Shown piece after piece: positions 22,329-34,553 of a DNA stretch of 64,000 bases; the stretch's first letter is position 1, and each line of letters begins with the position of its first letter. The DNA is taken from the NCBI GenBank assembly GCA_001051155.2, contig JYIP02000006.1, positions 992,001 through 1,056,000 on the forward strand, written 5' to 3'. The position numbers and the translations under genes are program-made. This DNA is from Chrysoporthe austroafricana (Eukaryota > Ascomycota > Sordariomycetes > Diaporthales > Cryphonectriaceae). The notes beneath the pieces are model-generated. The model was not told where the DNA came from. It was given only the letters and a program-made list of their open reading frames with translations, and did not search any database.

Positions 22329-25300
22329 TCACCAGATCGCAGCCTGGTCATTATCGAACCTGTGCAGCTCCTTGTTCGCATCCTCCAGATCCTTCTTTGC
22401 TTTCATTCTCATGTAGAAGATTGGGCAGTCCTTGCTGCTGCAGATAACCTCGCAGTGCATGCTGCCTTGGCACCGCTGACACTGTGTCCACAGTCGTCCA
22501 AAGCGCACTTCGAGGTCTGACACCTTGTCGAGCGTCTTCTTGTACAGTTCGCCCACGCGAGGGGCATCGTCCGAACACACTGCACCTTGAGACTCCTCCT
22601 TGCCCGTGAGTGGCTTCTTGCATCCCATGCATGTCTGGGTCTTCCTGGCAAATTTCATGAGCCCGCCGGTCGTGGGCGCTGCCATGGCAATCGAGCGCGT
22701 GTGCGCGCCAGCCAGCAGCGACTTGGCTTTCGTCTCGCCCAGGATGGGCTCGAAAATACGGCCAAGGGGCTTTGACAGTTGGTTCTCGAGGTAGTACTTG
22801 GTGTCGATGGGAACATTGTGCTCAAGCACATAGATTGGGTCCTCCGAATTTTCAAAATTCCTGGACCCTGTTGCGCCCTTGACCATCACGTACGCGACAC
22901 GGTCACCCAGAACAGGAGCCGAGCCTGGATCACGCTTCTTCATGCGTTGAGCCAGCTCCACGTGGGCTTGCTTCGCGGTATAGTCGTCTTTGGTAAGGGC
23001 CTTCGTGATCACAAGCTTCGACATATCCACCTTATTCTGCAGCAACTCGGAAATAATATCCTTGACGTATCTGAACATAATCAGTATGAGGGCATTGTTG
23101 ACATTAGACAAGGGAACTTACTCTTGAGCCCCCGGAACATCGCGGTCGATCAAGATCATCCTAAGAACCTTCTCGATGACAGTCTGAACCAAGAGACAGT
23201 TGTCCCGTCGGACGGTCTCGATACCTTTGGTGTCCATCTTGTCGTACTTCTCCGGCTTCGTCCAGTACAAGCCAGCATAACGCTTCTTGTTGATCAGTAG
23301 GTACGGGTAGTAGACCTTCTCAAACTCTAGCTTGATCGGCTTGATGAACTTGGACGAGACGTAATTCGCAGCTTCCTCGCCGAGCTTCATGGCCTCAGCA
23401 AGCTCTCTCGTGCCAAACTTGACCATGACCGAATCAGTGTCACCGTAGATGACCTGGGCATCGTGGGAGTATCCATTGGCGATATTGTATCTCGCTTCCA
23501 CCTCATTCTTAGTCTTCTCGATCATTTGGCGGCCGAAACTCGTGGTACTACTGGCAATCTCTAAACAAGGGAGCTTTCCATTGCTAGCACCAGTGAGACC
23601 GTAGACGGAGTTGGCGCTGACCTTCAAGGCCAGTTGACGACCGTTCAACACGGCCTTCTTGAAAGGATCCGTCTCTGCGGCCATCTCTCTTTTGGCTTGT
23701 TTCCTTGCGGACAGCAATTCCTCGAGAATCTGAGCCAGAAGACCTTTCCTTTGCTTCGTAGTCACAAACAGATCTCCGTTCGGCGTGACGATGTAATCCT
23801 CATCCTTCTTGAGGTTGAATGTCTCGACGGCCTTCTTTGAGACGAGAGTCGTGTAGCACAAGTTGTGTGCCTGCATAATACTGGGATATAGAGAGGCGAA
23901 GTCGAGTGTTGCAATTGGTACGTCGTAGTACCCACGGGTCGGCTCGATGACCGTGGCTCCTTCGTATTGATCGTCGCCACCCTCGTTCTTGATATCAGGG
24001 ATGACAAGCTTTTGCTCCAGTGCTTTGCGGAACAGCTGGCTGATGAACTTGACCTGCTGACCACGAGAGAGCAGAAAATTGAAAGGCACACCCGTGACTC
24101 TTGCCATTTCGGTATAGTTCTCCAGACATGATAGCTTCTCCATTAGCCTCAAAGGCAGGTATGCATCCTTCAAGCAGTAAACAGCCAAACGCCGACGTGA
24201 TTCCGGCGTGCCGTTAAACAGCTCTGTGATCATGGTGTGGTGTACATCCTCCTTTTGCTCTCCAAGGAAGTGGGAGGACACTGAGTTTAGTGTGTAGCTT
24301 CGGAGATTGTGGTCGCGCTGGATCAGCTGGAACAGATCCAGTTGAAGGCGGCCATTGATATTTGTTGCCTTGGTGTCACGGTTGCCCATCTGCTTGCTGG
24401 ACAAATTCGTGTCTTTTGTCACGGATTTCACAGTCGGGATTCTGGACCAGTATTCGAATCCCTTGACCTTCAGATGTCTTGCCCGGTCGAGAAGATAATA
24501 AAAATCGAAGTTTGCGATATTGTAGCCGGTGATGATGTCCGGGTCGACCTTTTCGAGGAAGTCTCTCCACGCCATCAACAATTCCTCCTCTCTTTCAAAT
24601 TCCAGAACGTGAGTCGCGACAATCGAGCTGGTAGTGTCGAGACAGAAGACGTTCCGAATGAATGGCTTTTTCTCTCCATATTTCGTGACGATGTTCGCGA
24701 TCTGGATAACTGGATCATAGTCGGCTTTAGGAAAAATGCCCTTCCGACCGGCGCATTCAATATCGAAGGACATGACCCTCAAGGGAGCCATCTTGGACCA
24801 CTCCCCGACGGGCTCGTGGGCTATCAAGTCGAGGTAACTGCATTCCGCCTCGATCTGGCAGTTTGATTGCCGTTCGCGTTCGGGGATGAGCTTGTATTTG
24901 CCAGCTTTGGCTTCGACCCAGGACATTCCGAAGATCTTCGATTGGTCAGAAAGGTCACAAACAAGCAGGTAGATATGCCATACCTTGCAGTCCACCATGA
25001 ATCTCAGCAGATATTGGATGTTGTCGAAGGTGAGGATCTGGCCGTCAGGAGACTTCCAAAGTCCCTTCCAGTTTGCGTTGCACGACTGGATCGTGGAACG
25101 AACCCTTGTGATGAACTTAGGATCGGTAACAGTGATCTTTAGGAAGGGATTCTGAGTGTTGTTCTGAAAGCCATAAATGTTCTCCCGCATCACCATCTGA
25201 ACAGTATGGATGACGGTTTGATGTTGGCCGACCTGGGACTCGAGGTAGGCTCGAAACGGCAAGCAGTCTTGTGGCGAGAAGCCAGTGGGGGCTGCAACGT

Positions 25301-25745
25301 AGAGGTAGTGCTTGAAGTCCTTGACATGGAGCATCACGGAGTTGCCATTCTCTGTCACGCCGAACAGCTTGACGGTAGGATTGCCACCATGGAGCGTGCC
25401 CTCCTCAGCATCGATCTGCTGGAAGCAGATATCGGAGGTCGCGGACGAGAAGCTCTCGGGGACTGGCGGGCGTGCCCACGACTGGTCCTTCTCCGCGCTG
25501 CTCTGTTTGCGCTCCGAGATCTCCTGGCCGATCTTCTCGAGGACCTCGGCTTCGAAGGTGCTCTTCACCTGGCTGGAGGCGAGCTTGGTCCCCTGGGAAC
25601 TCGCGAATCGAGGGGCCGGAGAGGAGGAGAAGTGCTCCGTCTTCTGTTTCTTTGCCGCTGCTGCTGGCGACGCGACAATATTCCGCCTTGCGCTGGAGGT
25701 CTCCCCCAGGATGCGCTTCTTGGGCGCCATGGTGGCAGCAGGCAT
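22329..25745 (-). CDS. POL3: DNA polymerase delta catalytic subunit
   Basis: Lagging-strand and repair replicative polymerase of family B. Two exons, 25745-23122 and 23070-22329, give 1121 aa; the join restores QEYVKDIISELLQNK. The 3'-5' exonuclease motifs are FDIECAG (about residue 327), GYNIANFDFYYL and YCLKDAYLPL. Polymerase motifs are DFASLYPSIMQAHN (A), KVSANSVYGLTGA (B) and YGDTDSVMV (C). Two C-terminal cysteine clusters close the protein: CMGC...C (zinc, CysA) and CQRC...C..C (the CysB site that holds an iron-sulphur cluster in this family and binds the B subunit). The frame is open upstream to 25847, but the first ATG codons are at 25745 (MPAATM) and 25730 (MAPKKRILGE); both are plausible starts. 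Confidence 0.95.
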
Positions 25746-26515
25746 GGTGACGAAAGGTCTGACCCTGTAGGGACTGTGGTGGAAAGGAGAGGTAAAAGAT
25801 CTGTCTATCTCCTCATTTGAGCAGTCAAGTTGGCAACTTGGGAACAATATCGCGTCGTTGACTGAGGGAAAGCAGGCTTGTGAGAGTTTGTTGTGCTTGG
25901 TATTGAGGGACGACTTCCCAAAATGTCCAACGCGTCGCGATTCAGTTCAGGTGGTGCTCAACGCGTCACCCCACTCCCCATTTAGCTGCAGCTGCAGCTA
26001 AGTGACCCCTGTGGGTTGCTTATGTAATTGTCTGGCTTGCTTACTGACCTCACTCCATGTTGCGTGCATTTTAGGATGTCCTCACCATTGACTTGTTAGG
26101 TTGTCCTTGACTTGTCACAATTCTCCTTGAAATCTGGGCACATCTGGTATTCTCAACTTGAAGATTTCTGCTTGAATGCCTGTTCTGTGGATGGATAAAT
26201 ACTATAACCCCCCAGTACCGTTACCACACCCATGCCATTCTGCTCCTCAGCCGATTTTGATATTGGAGTATTGTCAAGCGGTGGGATGACCTCTGGTGCA
26301 ATCCATCTAACAGGGCAATTTCGGTGTGGTATGTACTCATATAAGCCCGGATATCTTCTGCGCTGCAATGCAGACCGCAAGCTATGATTCACGAAACAGA
26401 TACCCGTCTCTCACTCAGTATTACTGAAGGCCACAAGTCTCAACTTCTCTATATTCATCTTGATCGCTAGTTGTCACGCTATCGAAGTCCCTACTTCCCA
26501 CCTGTGTCCAAGTAA
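25746..26515. other. POL3 promoter and F-box gene 3' region
   Basis: About 770 bases holding the POL3 upstream region (MluI boxes at 25930-25966) and then AT-richer DNA downstream of the F-box-like gene. A 79-codon minus-strand frame at 26153-26392 shows no motif. Confidence 0.5.
25930..25966. promoter_or_regulatory. Two MluI cell-cycle boxes (ACGCGT) upstream of POL3
   Basis: ACGCGT occurs at 25930-25935 and 25961-25966, about 185 and 216 bases upstream of the POL3 start and 31 bases apart. In yeasts this is the site of the MBF complex (Mbp1/Swi6), which switches on S-phase genes including DNA polymerase subunits at G1/S. The match and placement are seen in the sequence; MBF binding is inferred. 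Confidence 0.65.
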
Positions 26516-27963
26516 TTAATATAGCGCCGTCCACTTGACTACAGGTTTCGACCCGTAGAGTCTCTCGGCCGCATGCTGAATATCCTTGACCTGGCTCATC
26601 ACGATTTTGGGGCATCTGATGGTGAGGGATGACCCGCTACTGGGCACACTGCTCGCTTTTATTCGATTTGAGCTCTCAAAAGCAAGTGAAAACTTCTCCT
26701 TAGGAAATTCTTGGGCCGTCTCGACTGTCAAGCGCATCTTTCTCAACTCAGGCATAGACGGCAGTGCTTGTGTAATGCCGACAATGCTGTTGGAGCTGAC
26801 TTGTTCGGAGCTCATGGTAGATGAGTCATAAGAACCCTTTAACTCAAGAGACTCCAGATGTGGCCATGCCGGATATCCGCCTGCATTCGTTCGCTCCTCG
26901 CACGCCTGGAGGAAGTGAGTGATATCCAGTGCCCGCGAAATGGTCAAGTCTCTCAGTTGCTGGCCCAAGTTCTGCAGGATTGACAAACTCAACTCCCGAA
27001 AGCAAGTCATGGACGCGTCAAACGCAACCTTTCTGAATATCTGGGGCTTGAAGAATCGCCTGAGTTGAAGACTCGTGGTCTTAGGCACAATAGTATGGAG
27101 TAAATTCACTGCGTCTATTGCTTAGTATTAGCTTTTATGTTACCCAATGCCATGGAGAGATCTCAATCAGCTCTGGCCTGAGTATGCCCGAGGTGCTTGC
27201 CTTTGGCTTCTTTGAAGCATGCTCGACTACCCTCTTGTATGAACAAGGCGCAGTCAACAGCAGTAATACTGGGCAACCGAGACAGCAGCGACAGCGTTGA
27301 GGAGGACGAGAGTCTGAAATTGGAATAAGAGCAGCAACGAAAGCTGCCTATAACTTCGACGGCTGGAAATGATGCGAAATCGCAAGACAAGCCCGTGTAC
27401 ACGGGAAATGCCTCATCTGAAGGAATGAAGCGACGTCGGTGGACACCTTCCCAAGGCTCTAGGCAGTAGCTGTAGGAGAATGCTATGAGCCCTTTTCTAG
27501 CGCGATCTCGTAATTTGCACGCCTGAAACACGTTGAAGACCCTTCTGAAGGCATGGATGACCCGAGCGCTCAATAGGTCTTCGATAACCTCCTTCGGCAT
27601 CCTCTGACCATTGGGGGAAAGCGATGCCGCCTTGAATGAAAGATCGAGCTCGATACCAGACACGCTGTTGAGCCGTTTGCCGATACAGAACCGCTCAAAA
27701 TTGTCGAGGTCCTCCAGCTTCATGTATAACGCGTTGTCGTCACCGAAGGTCTGCAGCTCGACTGCCTCTTGCCAAAGTCGATCGACGCACGCGAAACGCG
27801 CCAGCCTCGCTTTCTTATCTGTCAGTGCGGCCAGTAATCTTTTAATGATCATTAATTTTATCTCGACAGGTAGGCGAAGGTAGGAGTGAAATGCCGCAGT
27901 TTCAAGATATTCCGTCTTGATGGTCCCGGGGAGGGCGTTGCTCGAGGAAGCCTGAATACTCAT
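26516..27963 (-). CDS. F-box-like protein with C-terminal LRR-like region, 451 aa
   Basis: Probable substrate adaptor of an SCF ubiquitin ligase. Two exons, 27963-27201 and 27108-26516. An F-box-like segment lies near residues 26-75 (LRLPVEIKLMIIKRLLAAL ... FACVDRLWQEAVE). The C-terminal part has leucine-patterned stretches (FRELSLSILQNLGQQLRDLTI, WPHLESLEL, MPELRKMRLTVE) as in fungal F-box proteins, but no clear repeat. Joining the exons needs a GC-AG intron (donor AAAG|GCAAGC at 27200, branch-like CTAATAC, acceptor CGCAG); phase 1 matches and the total length is a multiple of three. If this is wrong, the first exon ends at a stop at 27163 and the gene would be broken. The substrate is unknown. 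Confidence 0.65.
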
Positions 27964-29403
27964 TGCTGCAATCAAGTGTTATTCTCAACTGACGTAATTT
28001 GCGAATGCTGTTAATATGTGTGCGCTATGGTAAGGTAGTTTGGGTATGGTTTTTAACGCTTGATGTTGCAGAGCCCAAGGTGACCTTGTAAATCTGAAAG
28101 AAGTCTCGAGGAGGTCGCTAATCTAAGGTAAGGAAGTAGTAGTGGAAGGGAGATACGAAGCATGGAGGCTTATGCGTAACATTCCAGCCCATGGTGGCTT
28201 CCTAACAGACGCAGAAATTGTCAACCTAGATACATTATCCCCCACATGTCCACGTCATGCCCCTGTACCTCTTGATAGCCCGGTCTGTATAATACAATAA
28301 AATTTGACTTTAGAATCGCAATGGTGACTTAGATGCGATCAATGCTTATTCCAAATCATGCTATTAGGTATTCTCATCAATCCCGTTGAAAATCCACTCT
28401 CTTAAGTAGGGCCCGGCAGTACTCACTCGTCGCAAGTTAATACCCGACTATGTGCATAGGAATCGAAAGGGACTAATCGGCATGAGAGAACACTTAAGAT
28501 AGCTTGTTACATATAGCGTATGAGTCAGTGCAATGATTTGAAGGAACCGTTAGATTCAATGAGTTACTTTAATCCAGATGCTCCTTGGGCTAACAAAAGT
28601 TCTGACGGAATATCCTATCTTATGCTATATTCCATACAATTCGGAGCAGATCTTCAGCTTCATTAGTCTTCTAGAACAGTACAATTACTCAAATATCAAT
28701 TTCGATCACACGAATGCGAACAGGTACTATTATCACACTCGGCAAAGCATTTAAACCACCAGATACTTCAGCCACAGTGAGGATTCGATTCATTGAGACT
28801 GAGTCTAGTCAGAAGCATAGCCGCCTTTCTTGCAATTGAGAAAGCGGAACTAGATCTATTCAGCAGAGACAACTGCTATATATTTGTAGCAATTTCGAGA
28901 GCTAGTAGCGATTTTGTCTCATTCTTCTTCACATTGACAAAAGCTAATTATTAGACCTACATTTGCGGATCCAGTCTCAAGACGACTTGACAGGGCTCGT
29001 CGAGAATGACATTCACTCCACCAATGTCCGGGGCATATCCCATTGCCGGTCTCTATATCTTACGAGGTTTTCAAGGTTCGTACGTAGGTCGTTATAGGTT
29101 GTGGGTTTGAAGGGTCATAATGGGGAGCATTCCAGAATGAGGTTTGGTTTTGCTTCATGGCGCCCAGTATCGTACATCTGGGTTGAGAACCGAAACGTGT
29201 ATCATTAGTTATTTGAACCTCAGGTCTTTGAATGACTCTGGAAATCATCGATGGCTCGTTCAAGTTGATGAATATGAGACGGCATATCTTCGCCAAGTAT
29301 CTTGAGTGAAATTACAAGAACATCGTGTGTAAGGGGGTGTTCTAATGAATACATGAGGAATACTCGAGAATCGCCCGCCTTATTCCAAGCCCATCAAACC
29401 GTC
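27964..29403. other. AT-rich gene-free stretch between F-box and HET genes
   Basis: About 1.4 kb with markedly more A/T than the core genes and stops in all frames. No transposon ends or long repeats were recognised. It may be a decayed segment, but I cannot identify what it was. Confidence 0.55.
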
Positions 29404-31231
29404 TCACTGAATCCAGTACTCGATAATATCACAGGTATCTTCACCGCTGGTACCCTCTTCATCTACCAGCCCGATGACCAGAGTCTCTCCCACAAACTCC
29501 ATCGCATCACCGCTCAGTGGTCGGAGGATGAAGAGATCGCGGTGTCCCTCGAAGCAGCAAACCATGTCCCCATTACGTGTAGTATTTGGGCCCAGTCCAA
29601 TGAATCCCTTCTCCGTGATTATGAAGGACCTGCCTTTGCAGAGGCTTTTGACCCTGTGCCCGAAGTCGTTCCTGCTGGAGCTTACCCCCTCTTGGGACAT
29701 TTCGGTGGAGTCGAGCTCGTCCTGACCCTTCAGCCACGCTACGTACGCTTCGTAACAGCTCGTGAGGAAGCTTCCCTCACCGTCACGATAGTGTCCTCGG
29801 CACAACGTCTTGCCAAACGCATCGAGACAGGTCTCGATGTTCGGGTAAGCTCTGGCCTTCTCAAGCGCAGCTTCCTTCCACGACTCGCACTCGTGCTTCA
29901 GGCCAGCAGGCTCCTCTGGCGCAGGGTGCACGGACTCGACGATGTCCACAGTGACGCCCCTGAGGGCGAGGATGCGCAGGTCATCCGAGAAGCGGACGAG
30001 GCCGGTGTTGAACCTCGTCGACGTCTCCATGCGCCACGGCCTGGCCTCGGCTGCCCTGCTCAACCAGCCGTAGCCCGCCTGCGCGGCTCGCTGCTCCGGC
30101 AGCATGTGCCACCGCCCGCCCGGTGTGCGCCGCGACGGGCTTGTCAGCTTCCACGCGGATCCAGTGCTCACCGACCAGTCCCTCGCCCAGGACGGCAGCC
30201 CGAGCTTGCCACGGGCGCCAGAGTAGTGCAGGGCCTCGAGCGGCTCATCCGAGAACCCGACGAGGTGAGCCGAGATCTCTCGCTGCATCTCCCCAGCCGG
30301 TTTCGAGTAGTCCGGTTGGATGGCTTCTCGGTCCGCGGGCGTCGCGAGTCCGAGAAGCGCATATACGCGGTCCTCGAAGTTGGTATACTCCAGGTTCTCG
30401 GTCATGGGTAGTGCGTAGACCTAGTCATTCCAGAGTCAGCATATTCGCAGAAAGGTATCTCATGAGTAGAGCTACAGTCCCAGAGGTACGTACGAGAGGC
30501 CAGCCGCCGCGCTCGGCGAGAATTGTCTGCAACCGGTCCCATTCGTGCATAGATCGCTTGAGTGGACATTTGGCAAAGGGATCACCACGGTGGTTCCCCA
30601 CATTCTGATAGATGAGGTCGGTACTGAGCTTCAAGACACGTGAGAAGGGTGCCTGCTTCTCGCCATAGTGGATGATGGGCTGTCGCGAGAGGAGGGCTTC
30701 TTGGAGGATCCATAGCCTCCGGAACCATGTGCGCCCAAAGAAGGCCTGCAGGGCTTCGATGGGGAGATCCTTCAAGTCAAGGCCGTCGACTTCAGCACGT
30801 GTGCACAGGTAGTCCATCACGGCCTGGTCATCCGCCGAGGGCTCGCCAAGCCAGATGAAGGTGGCCGTAGCGCGGCGGAAGATCTCGCCCATCATCTGGA
30901 CCTGCTTAGCCTTCTCCAGGTTGTCTCCTTGGCATATGCAGAGGGCGTCCACCCAGAGGGTGACTGCTTCAGTCTCATGTCGAACGCGGAGAAGCGCCGA
31001 GCGCAGGCCCTTGGTGATGTTCACAGACTGTTTATTTACAGTCACAGAGTCGAAAGGCTCCGGAGAACCCCATACATATGAGAGAGCAGTGTATGATGGC
31101 GGCTGGTCCAGAGAGATGACTTCGACCTGACACTCGATCGGGTCCGCCGCGGGTCCAGGCTGGAGATGGATCAGCCGTGTCTGCCTATCTGCCAAAGGGC
31201 CGTACACCGTGTCGTGTGTTTTTGGATACAT
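29404..31231 (-). CDS. HET-domain protein, 584 aa
   Basis: Second heterokaryon-incompatibility-type gene, unrelated in detail to the one at 10-1530. Two exons, 31231-30494 and 30420-29404 (73-nt intron, donor GTACGT, acceptor ACTAG). The HET domain (about residues 45-200) shows YTALSYVWGSPEPF, LWVDALCICQGD, KAKQVQMMGEIFRRA, FIWLGEP and FRRLWILQEALL. The typical EDRVYALLGLA segment begins exon 2. A complete C-terminal module is present (ITEKGFIGLGPNTTRNGDMV, CCFEGHRDLFILRPLSG, FVGETLVIGLVDEE), so this copy looks intact. It probably acts in allorecognition or a related death response; the partner is unknown. It lies in an AT-richer accessory stretch next to an F-box-like gene. Confidence 0.88.
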
Positions 31232-32165
31232 GTGTGCAGGCTCGAAGAGAAAATTTTAACGAAGATCTTTGGGCGGGTTGTCAGGAATTCACCAGGTAAC
31301 AATGCTCATGTGGGTGAGAAGAGAGTTCGGATCGAGGTTAGGGATAAGAAGGACTTGGCATATAATATCCTGGCGGCCTCAACACTATGGCATGGTCTGT
31401 CGTGGAGGACCATGCGGCTTGGGCTGACGGTCTAAGTAGTAATTATATCGGCTGTATCATATCGGGCAACAAATAAGCGCCCTAGTCGTGAGTACATGAA
31501 CACTAAACTGGTCACGTTGAGACGGAAACCTGCATATGCTGCTCAGCCATGTATGTAAGCCACCGCGAGAGATATAGAAGTATTCTGGTGCCTAAAGGGG
31601 GAAGGGTTGGGTGACATTGGGTTGTCGAACGCACTAATGCCTGCAGGTCTTCTTAGCGGGTTTTCAGCCTCATCAGACCTTGTAATTTTGGGAAAAGGCG
31701 GCCTTTTTAAAAATTGAAGACATTAGCATCAAAGGGAATACTTTGGGCATATTTGCGTTGAGAACGTCTGTAGAAAAGGCGGCACGACAACATCACCGAC
31801 CTATTTAAGTACACTTGGATAATTCACTTGGAAGCAAAGCGCACTAACACACTGCAAGACTTCGGCAGGAATAGTCTGCAGGGTTTGTCCCAGCCTTATT
31901 TGGCACTTTGTTTAGTGCTTGTAGTGCTTGCAGGGGGCCCCCTCCCTCGCCCAATGCTCCAATCCACCACCAGATAAATGCTGCAACATTGGATCTATAC
32001 CCGCCCTCAGCCTCACGTAAACACTACCCGCAGCCAACATATCTGTAAAACCGCCAACCTCTGCAACCCTGCAATGTCTTGAGCTACCGCGAGAGAGAGA
32101 GGCCGTCGACTTCCCACATAGCCTGCGGAACCCTATCCTTGCTCCACCCCCCCTCTCACCGCGCG
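31232..32165. other. Intergenic region upstream of the HET gene and the acidic-protein gene
   Basis: About 930 bases of divergent upstream DNA. The part near 31440-31900 is AT-rich; the part next to 32166 is pyrimidine-rich and probably the leader of the plus-strand gene. Nothing else is supported. Confidence 0.5.
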
Positions 32166-32905
32166 ATGGCAGACCGCTACGGCCACCCGCGGCAGAGCGT
32201 CTTCAACCGGCGGCATGCATCCGCAGCCGCCAGCGTCTCGTACTCCACCTCCCAGCACCCGTCCCACCTGCCGCCGCCGGGCAACCCGCACGTGCCGGCA
32301 CTCCCGGGCCAGCCGCCCAACGCGCCCGGCCGCCGCAAGATGTTTACGAGCCAGCTTACGAGGCGGCCGCCGCCGGGCAGGCACGGGCTGGGGCTGGGCG
32401 TGGACGGCCCCGGCGGCGACGAGGACGGGGAGACCATGGTTGTGGACGACGACGATGGCGGCGACCAGGACGGCATCGTCGTGCGCGACCGCAACGGCGA
32501 GGTGGAGCTGGACGAGCCGCCGAGCCTGGTGGTGGATGACCCCGACGAGATCGTCTTGGACATGAGGCAGGAGAACGAGAGTGAGTGGCCTTCCTCTTAG
32601 GCTCGCCTAGTTCATGCTTGCGATGGTGGTGGTAGGCAGACGTGGCTGACTAGACGTGATGACCACAGAGGAGAGGCAGAGGCTCGCGGATGCGGTCAAA
32701 CAACATCAGAGCCAGCATAGTAGTGTCCCAGCGCAACCAGAGGGTGAGCATCCGGATTGAGACACCACTGCATGCCTTCACATACTGACACACAGAATGC
32801 ACAGAAGTCCTCGAGACAGTCAGGGCAAGTCTACGCGCCAAAGTGGCAGCCCTAGCGGAAGACAACTGGATGTACGAGGAAGAAGACGAGCCACGGATAG
32901 TGTAG
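32166..32905 (+). CDS. Unrecognised acidic protein, 199 aa
   Basis: I do not recognise the family. Three exons, 32166-32580, 32669-32743 and 32796-32905, join in phase with good donors (GTGAGT, GTGAGC). Residues 1-80 are Pro/His/Arg-rich with a basic patch (GRRKMFTSQLTRRPPPGRHG). Residues 80-140 are very acidic (TMVVDDDDGGDQDG, DDPDEIVLDMRQENE). The end is a predicted helix with a compact conserved-looking motif, SLRAKVAALAEDNWMYEEED. The late introns and the tidy reading frame argue it is a real gene. It converges on the Get4 gene with only about 110 bases between the two stop codons. The acidic middle and aromatic tail could suit a small subunit of a larger complex, but that is only a guess. 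Confidence 0.65.
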
Positions 32906-33016
32906 GAGACTGATGAGGACACAGCGCTGAGACATGCGTGGCGCCTCTGGCGATGTCTGTCTTGAGAGCCCTAGCGATAGAGACAAGTAGCGTACTCTTC
33001 TCTACAACGTAATGCT

Positions 33017-34097
33017 TCAGTCCAGCCCCTCCGCAGCCGGCGCCTCGACCCGCCTGACAGGTGGTTTCGACGGGCCCCCGGCACCGCCACCCATACCCAT
33101 GCCGCCGCCGCCAAACAGGCTGCCCATCATGTCGAGCAGCGGGTTGCTCTGCCGCGGCCTCTGGATGCCAAAGTACATCTCCGCGATGATCTCCAGCGCC
33201 TCGTCCCACGAGCCCACCTCGGCGATGTGGTTCGCGTACTTGGTCTGCAGCTGCTTGAACAGCTCGGGGCTCCCCCTCTGCACGGCGAGCAGCAGCATGC
33301 CCAGGAAGTTCAGCAGCGGCAGGCTGGGGAACACCCTGACGTCCGCGCTCCCGCTGCTGACGTCCTGCACGCCCAGCCCCGCGCCCTTGTCCGCGCTCAG
33401 CAGGCTCGTGAAGGTCTGGTACGAGGTGTTGGCCGCGCGCACGTTCGCGACGAGGAGGTACGGGAGGACCGCGCGCGCGAGGTAGGCCGCCGCGGTGTGG
33501 CTGTCGTCCTCCTTATACCACTCGTACTCCATGCGCGTGAGCACATCGGCTGAGTCGCGCGTGCCGAGCAGGAGGTGGCGCTCCGCATCGTAGGGCTCGT
33601 GTTCCTCGGCGTAGAGGCTGCCCGCGACATGGTGCAGGTCCGGGTCGCCGGCGGGGTACTCGCCGAACTTGGAAGACCAGCTGTCCGGCGCGGGAGGGGC
33701 CATCAGCAAGGCGTCAGGGCCAGGCACAAGGGGGGCAGAGGAGAACTCACGCGAGCATCTGGTCTACAAACTTCTTCCTCGTCGGCTCGCCGCTCTCGAA
33801 TAGCCGCAGGCACGTCAGCAGCCTCCCCTTCGAGGTGGCATCCGGCTTCAGCTCGGCCTGCTTGTACACGTCCACTAGGAGCACGCAGAGGTCCCCACCG
33901 CTGCCGCCCTGGCCGGCCTTCAGGAGAGACTGCGACACGCCGAAGAGAATGTCGATGGCCGCGTCCCAGTTCTTGGCCTTGATGTACCGTGCTGCCACCA
34001 CGCGCGTTTGCTGCTGAGCCTCGTAATACTGCCCCTCGCCGATGCGGGCCTGCAGTCGGGCGATGATCTTTTCGATCTTATCGGTCTTGGAGGCCAT
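33017..34097 (-). CDS. GET4: Get4, GET-pathway cytosolic targeting factor
   Basis: Get4 pairs with Get5 to hand tail-anchored proteins from Sgt2 to the ATPase Get3 for ER insertion. Two exons, 34097-33751 and 33680-33017, give 336 aa. The join yields FVDQMLAWSSKFGEYPAGDP. The all-helical repeat fold is visible: KIIARLQARIGEGQYYEAQQ, RYIKAKNWDAAIDILFG, then HHVAGSLYAEEHEPYDAERH, YLLVANVRAAN and VFPSLPLLNFLGMLLLAVQ. The C-terminus is Gly/Met-rich (LFGGGGMGMGGGAGG). The promoter region faces the RRM/RGG gene at 34554. The SNARE at 4.0-4.9 kb is a plausible client class. Confidence 0.92.
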
Positions 34098-34553
34098 CGT
34101 TGGTCGTATTGCTCCTGGAGGAACGGCGTGGTCGAGACAAATGGCCTGCGGCAGAGGGCAGGGAGGTAGACGCTGCGGGGCTGGCGGTTGTTTGGGCTCC
34201 TTCGAGGAGAGAAGACGATGGCAAGGTTTTGGCTGACCAGGTCCAGATGATGTCGTTGCGCGGCTCCTGTGTAGAGCTTAGCCCACCGCGGGGCTCGTTC
34301 GAGCTGCTTAGCAGGGGTCCTGCGACCCCAGCCGGCCGGCAGCGGCAAGGACCAGGGTCTCATCGCTGGCTAGCAGGGGTCTGAAATATCAACTGCTCAC
34401 TTCTTCGCCGCCGATGAAATTTTCTTCTTCTTCGCACCCATCTCCAACTCACCACCGTCGACGACCGGCCTTGTGCTCAGAAGCTGTATCACCAGGCGCT
34501 TCAGCTCCTCTCTCGACACACTCGTCCCACCGAACTCACTATCTTGTTGCAAG
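34098..34553. promoter_or_regulatory. Divergent promoter of GET4 and the RRM/RGG gene
   Basis: About 450 bases between two head-to-head genes. A minus-strand open frame here (34397-34606, ending MGAKKKKISSAAKK) overlaps the first RRM exon and has no family match that I know; I treat it as chance. Confidence 0.45.

Noticed and set aside
26153..26392. 79-codon minus-strand frame downstream of the F-box-like gene
   Set aside because: No ATG at the start of the frame, no motif, and no splice pair linking it to the F-box gene was convincing.
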